Positions 24,054 through 24,955 of a DNA stretch of 24,955 nucleotides are shown here, piece after piece; the first letter of the stretch is position 1; every line of letters starts with the position of its first letter. The position numbers and the translations under genes were made by a program. The notes under the pieces were generated by a model. That model saw only the letters and a list, made by a program, of their open reading frames with translations, had not been told where the DNA came from and did no database searches. The stretch is taken from contig JAZDFC010000102.1 of NCBI GenBank assembly GCA_043808235.1, positions 1-24,955 on the forward strand, written 5' to 3'. Origin of the DNA: JAZDFC01 sp043808235. Its GTDB lineage: Bacteria > Bacteroidota > Ignavibacteria > Ignavibacteriales > Melioribacteraceae.

Positions 24054-24746
24054 ATGGATGTTACAATCAATTACCTTTTGCGAGATGCAAACGCATTAAA
24101 GGGTACTGTTAACTTAAACCGTAGTGCAATGGATGAAGGAGGATTTACAGAGGAAAATTATCTTACTTTTACTACGGCAATTGAGGATTTACAAGCAAAA
24201 GAAACCGCACAACAAAATGCAGTTGAGAATACCGGTGAAAAAACTGCTGTACAGAACGAAACTCTCGAAAGAATAAGGAAACTTGTCAGCGATATACGGG
24301 CGGCTGCAAAAAGCACATACGGCAAAGATCAACGAAATTTAAAATTATTCAAGGTAGGAACAGTAATTACAAAATCGGTAAAGAACCTGATACCGGTAGT
24401 AACAGCCTTAAACGAATTGGTGACGGAAAGAAAACTGCTTTTAATGAAAAATGGATTAACCCAGGTAAAAATTGATGCGCTCGCGGCAGCAGCTTCCGAT
24501 TTGAACACAGTTGATAAAGAGCAGGAAAATGCTAAGTCGCTGCAAAAAACAAGAACGATTGAAAGGGATACTGCTGCAAAGAATCTTCAGGAACAGGTAT
24601 TTAAAATACGCAACTTTGCAAAGGCATGTTTTTCCGACAGACCGGAAATACTTGTGCAGTTTAAACCGATACCGAAAGGAAGAAGCGGCGCTGGGAACGG
24701 CGAAATTGAAACTCCTCCTGAAAATTCGACTCCGCCGGCGAGTTAG
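24054..24746 (+). CDS. Helical cytoplasmic protein with internal tandem duplication; function unknown
   Basis: AAAGGAGGA just before ATG is the best ribosome site in the window, so high translation is likely. The 230-residue protein has no signal peptide or membrane segment. I do not recognise the family. It is rich in Ala, Lys, Glu and Gln and should be almost all helix. Residues about 30-100 and 134-204 align without gaps at an offset of 104: Gly30/134, Thr32/136, Ala42/146, Asp45/149, Leu46/150, Val78/182, Ile81/185, Arg82/186, Lys86/190, Phe99/203 and Lys100/204. The C-terminal tail (about 208-230) is Gly/Pro/Ser-rich and probably disordered. The gene stands alone after 1.35 kb without clear genes and before 209 bases with no gene. 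Codon use looks native. Confidence 0.8.
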   Translation: MDVTINYLLRDANALKGTVNLNRSAMDEGGFTEENYLTFTTAIEDLQAKETAQQNAVENTGEKTAVQNETLERIRKLVSDIRAAAKSTYGKDQRNLKLFKVGTVITKSVKNLIPVVTALNELVTERKLLLMKNGLTQVKIDALAAAASDLNTVDKEQENAKSLQKTRTIERDTAAKNLQEQVFKIRNFAKACFSDRPEILVQFKPIPKGRSGAGNGEIETPPENSTPPAS

Positions 24747-24955
24747 GATGGAAGATGGTAAAATGTGTTTAATAGGAAGTAAATAAAAAATGGATACTAG
24801 TTTCAGATTGATAGAGCCTTAAAAATAAAAAACAACATATTGTAGAAAATTGATATCTGGATTTGAATAGAGATATTCTTTATGGTGTTGTTGTTGAGTA
24901 TTAATATTTCTTTTACTGAAAACTGATTAACTGAAGTTAGGCTTCAAACTAATAA

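Noticed and set aside
24511..24786. 91-codon + strand frame overlapping the end of the last gene
   Set aside because: It is out of frame with the duplicated helical protein, has no ribosome site, and its translation is a basic, patternless shadow.

Overview
The window looks like part of a chromosome from an Ignavibacteria-type bacterium (Bacteroidota/Chlorobi group) that degrades polysaccharides. Evidence: moderate-to-low GC; secreted proteins ending in the YPNPFN-type C-terminal sorting domain of type IX secretion (T9SS); a PorV/PorQ-like outer-membrane barrel; a TonB receptor with a carboxypeptidase-regulatory-like N-domain; and mostly weak Shine-Dalgarno sites. The assignment is inferred from protein style, not from a marker gene. 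All convincing genes are on the + strand.

Layout. 1-67 is the tail of an upstream gene, followed by a hairpin terminator and degenerate repeats. 454-11559 holds a vSGLT-like sodium/sugar symporter, a non-catalytic multi-module carbohydrate-binding T9SS protein (with CBM9), an internal terminator-like hairpin, a TonB-dependent receptor, a 1037-residue secreted protein of unknown function with an Asp-rich region, and a PorV/PorQ-family barrel. A strong terminator closes this block. 11761-18403 holds a GH16 beta-glucanase whose catalytic domain reads as circularly permuted, a GH3 beta-glucosidase, a GluP/FucP-type MFS sugar transporter and a canonical-order GH16 lipoprotein. Together these look like a SusD-less beta-glucan (lichenan/laminarin) utilisation locus: surface cleavage by two GH16 enzymes, TonB-driven uptake, periplasmic GH3 cleavage, and glucose import by MFS and/or SSS carriers.

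18404-22702 is a set of smaller genes: a perfect 28-bp palindrome, a zinc-ribbon/DUF2007-like protein, a SAM methyltransferase, a DUF1801-like protein, a 45-codon signal-peptide-like fragment, a membrane-anchored conserved protein, and a GH5 lipoprotein that is probably a beta-mannanase or endoglucanase.

22703-24053 is 1.35 kb without a convincing gene. It holds nested inverted repeats (MITE-like), an operator-like palindrome with possible RNA pairing, and a strongly C-poor stretch that may be a decayed coiled-coil gene. The last gene (24054-24746) encodes an unrecognised helical protein that I read as an internal tandem duplication with a constant 104-residue offset.

The observations I rate highest are the permuted GH16, the TonB receptor / giant secreted protein / PorV-like trio in place of SusCD, and the duplicated unknown protein. 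No CRISPR array, tRNA, rRNA or transposase gene was seen.
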